Shown here: piece after piece, positions 63,472 to 64,000 of the stretch
Layout: every line of letters starts with the position of its first letter
Position numbering within the stretch: the stretch's first letter is position 1
Assembly: GCF_003594935.2 (NCBI RefSeq)
Contig: NZ_CP043342.1
Coordinates: 3,162,001 to 3,226,000, forward strand
Reading direction: 5' to 3'
DNA length: 64,000 nt
Source of the DNA: Enterobacter huaxiensis
GTDB taxonomy: Bacteria; Pseudomonadota; Gammaproteobacteria; Enterobacterales; Enterobacteriaceae
Notes under the pieces: model-generated
Told to the model about the DNA's origin: nothing
What the model saw: only the letters and a program-made list of their open reading frames with translations
The model's database searches: none
Program-made: the position numbers and the translations under genes

Positions 63472-64000
63472 GGTTAACAACGTCAGCACTTCATAATGCG
63501 CGGTATGCGGGAACATATCGAAAAGCTGAACGCGTTCAATGCGGTAGCCCGGCAGGCTGGCGATATCCTTCGCCATGGTTTGTGCGTTGCAGCTGGAATA
63601 GACAATGGTGTCCGGTGCCATCTGGCTCAGGTAGTCGCACAGCGCTTTGCCAATGCCGCGACGCGGGGGGTTGACCAGCACCAGCTCCGGCACGTCACCC
63701 TGCCCGGTGGCGAACTGCGTGGAGTCCAGCGCCTGGAAGTGCAGATTCGTTAATCCCAGCTCGGCGGCAGACTGTTTCGCGCAGGCAATAGCCTCGGCGG
63801 AGATCTCAATCCCGGTCAGGCGCATGTCCGGCGTGGCGCAGTGCAGGCCAAAACCGCCCACGCCGCAGAACAGATCCCACATGTGGCTGATATTCAACGC
63901 GCGTACCCAGTCCCGCGCGGTGGCGTACAGGCTGCTTGCCACGGTCGGGTTGGTCTGGAAGAAGCTTTGCGGGCGGATCCACAGCGGCACGCCGTTAAAC
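63451..64000 (-). CDS. rlmC: 23S rRNA (uracil-747-C5)-methyltransferase RlmC, C-terminal part
   Basis: The gene enters from the right edge, so only about 183 C-terminal residues of roughly 375 are present. RlmC (RumB) makes m5U at position 747 of 23S rRNA. The SAM-binding [16 protein letters not shown], the NPPRRGIG motif and the catalytic-cysteine region [14 protein letters not shown] are visible. The last residues (RRPGKA) and the stop come from a REP element. An internal ATG at 63990 is not the start; the frame is open to the edge. Confidence 0.96.
   Translation of the reverse strand, partial: FNGVPLWIRPQSFFQTNPTVASSLYATARDWVRALNISHMWDLFCGVGGFGLHCATPDMRLTGIEISAEAIACAKQSAAELGLTNLHFQALDSTQFATGQGDVPELVLVNPPRRGIGKALCDYLSQMAPDTIVYSSCNAQTMAKDIASLPGYRIERVQLFDMFPHTAHYEVLTLLTRRPGKA

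Overview
The window is chromosomal DNA of an enteric bacterium (Enterobacteriaceae), most likely Enterobacter or a close relative such as Lelliottia or Leclercia. Gene order from dmsA through serS, rarA, lolA, ftsK, lrp, trxB, cydDC, aat, infA, clpAS, cspD, macBA, ybjX, ybjD, aqpZ, lysO, hcp-hcr, poxB, ltaE, ybjT, ybjS, amiD, ybjQ, ybjP, artPIQM, artJ and rlmC follows the 19-21 min region of E. coli K-12. Proteins are very close to the E. coli versions as I remember them; no database search was possible. The genus call is inference from the accessory genes.

Layout. 1-8567 (minus strand): start of dmsA, then serS, rarA, lolA, ftsK and lrp. 9113-14937 (plus strand): trxB, cydD-cydC, aat and infA. 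15009-18339 (minus): an unrecognised small gene, clpA and clpS. 18607-35636: cspD, macB-macA, ybjX, ybjD, aqpZ, lysO, hcp-hcr, a DoxX-family gene, poxB, ltaE, ybjT and ybjS. 35734-55325: an accessory block of about 19.6 kb. 55326-61101: amiD-ybjQ, ybjP and the arginine transport genes. 61188-63348: a two-component system absent from this place in K-12. 63451-64000: the 3' part of rlmC.

The accessory block lies between ybjS and amiD, which are neighbours in K-12. It holds a GH19 chitinase, a small secreted lytic transglycosylase, a large multidomain GH18 chitinase, a complete minus-strand type II secretion operon (gspC-D-E-F-G-H-I-J-K-L-M-O), a divergent gspA-gspB pair and a Crp-like regulator. 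The simplest reading is a chitin-degradation secreton: the T2SS exports the two chitinases, GspAB and the transglycosylase help the machine through peptidoglycan, and the regulator is a candidate controller. The GspA protein has lost its visible Walker motifs, and no gspN or gspS is present.

Other points of note: serW (tRNA-Ser) is not found between infA and clpA and a cysteine-rich hypothetical gene is there instead; two PhoP-box-like sites lie between macA and ybjX; FNR and NsrR-like sites precede hcp; ARG boxes precede artP and artJ; REP elements and a shared composite repeat/terminator unit occur at several gene ends. No insertion sequence, prophage, CRISPR array, tRNA or rRNA gene was seen.
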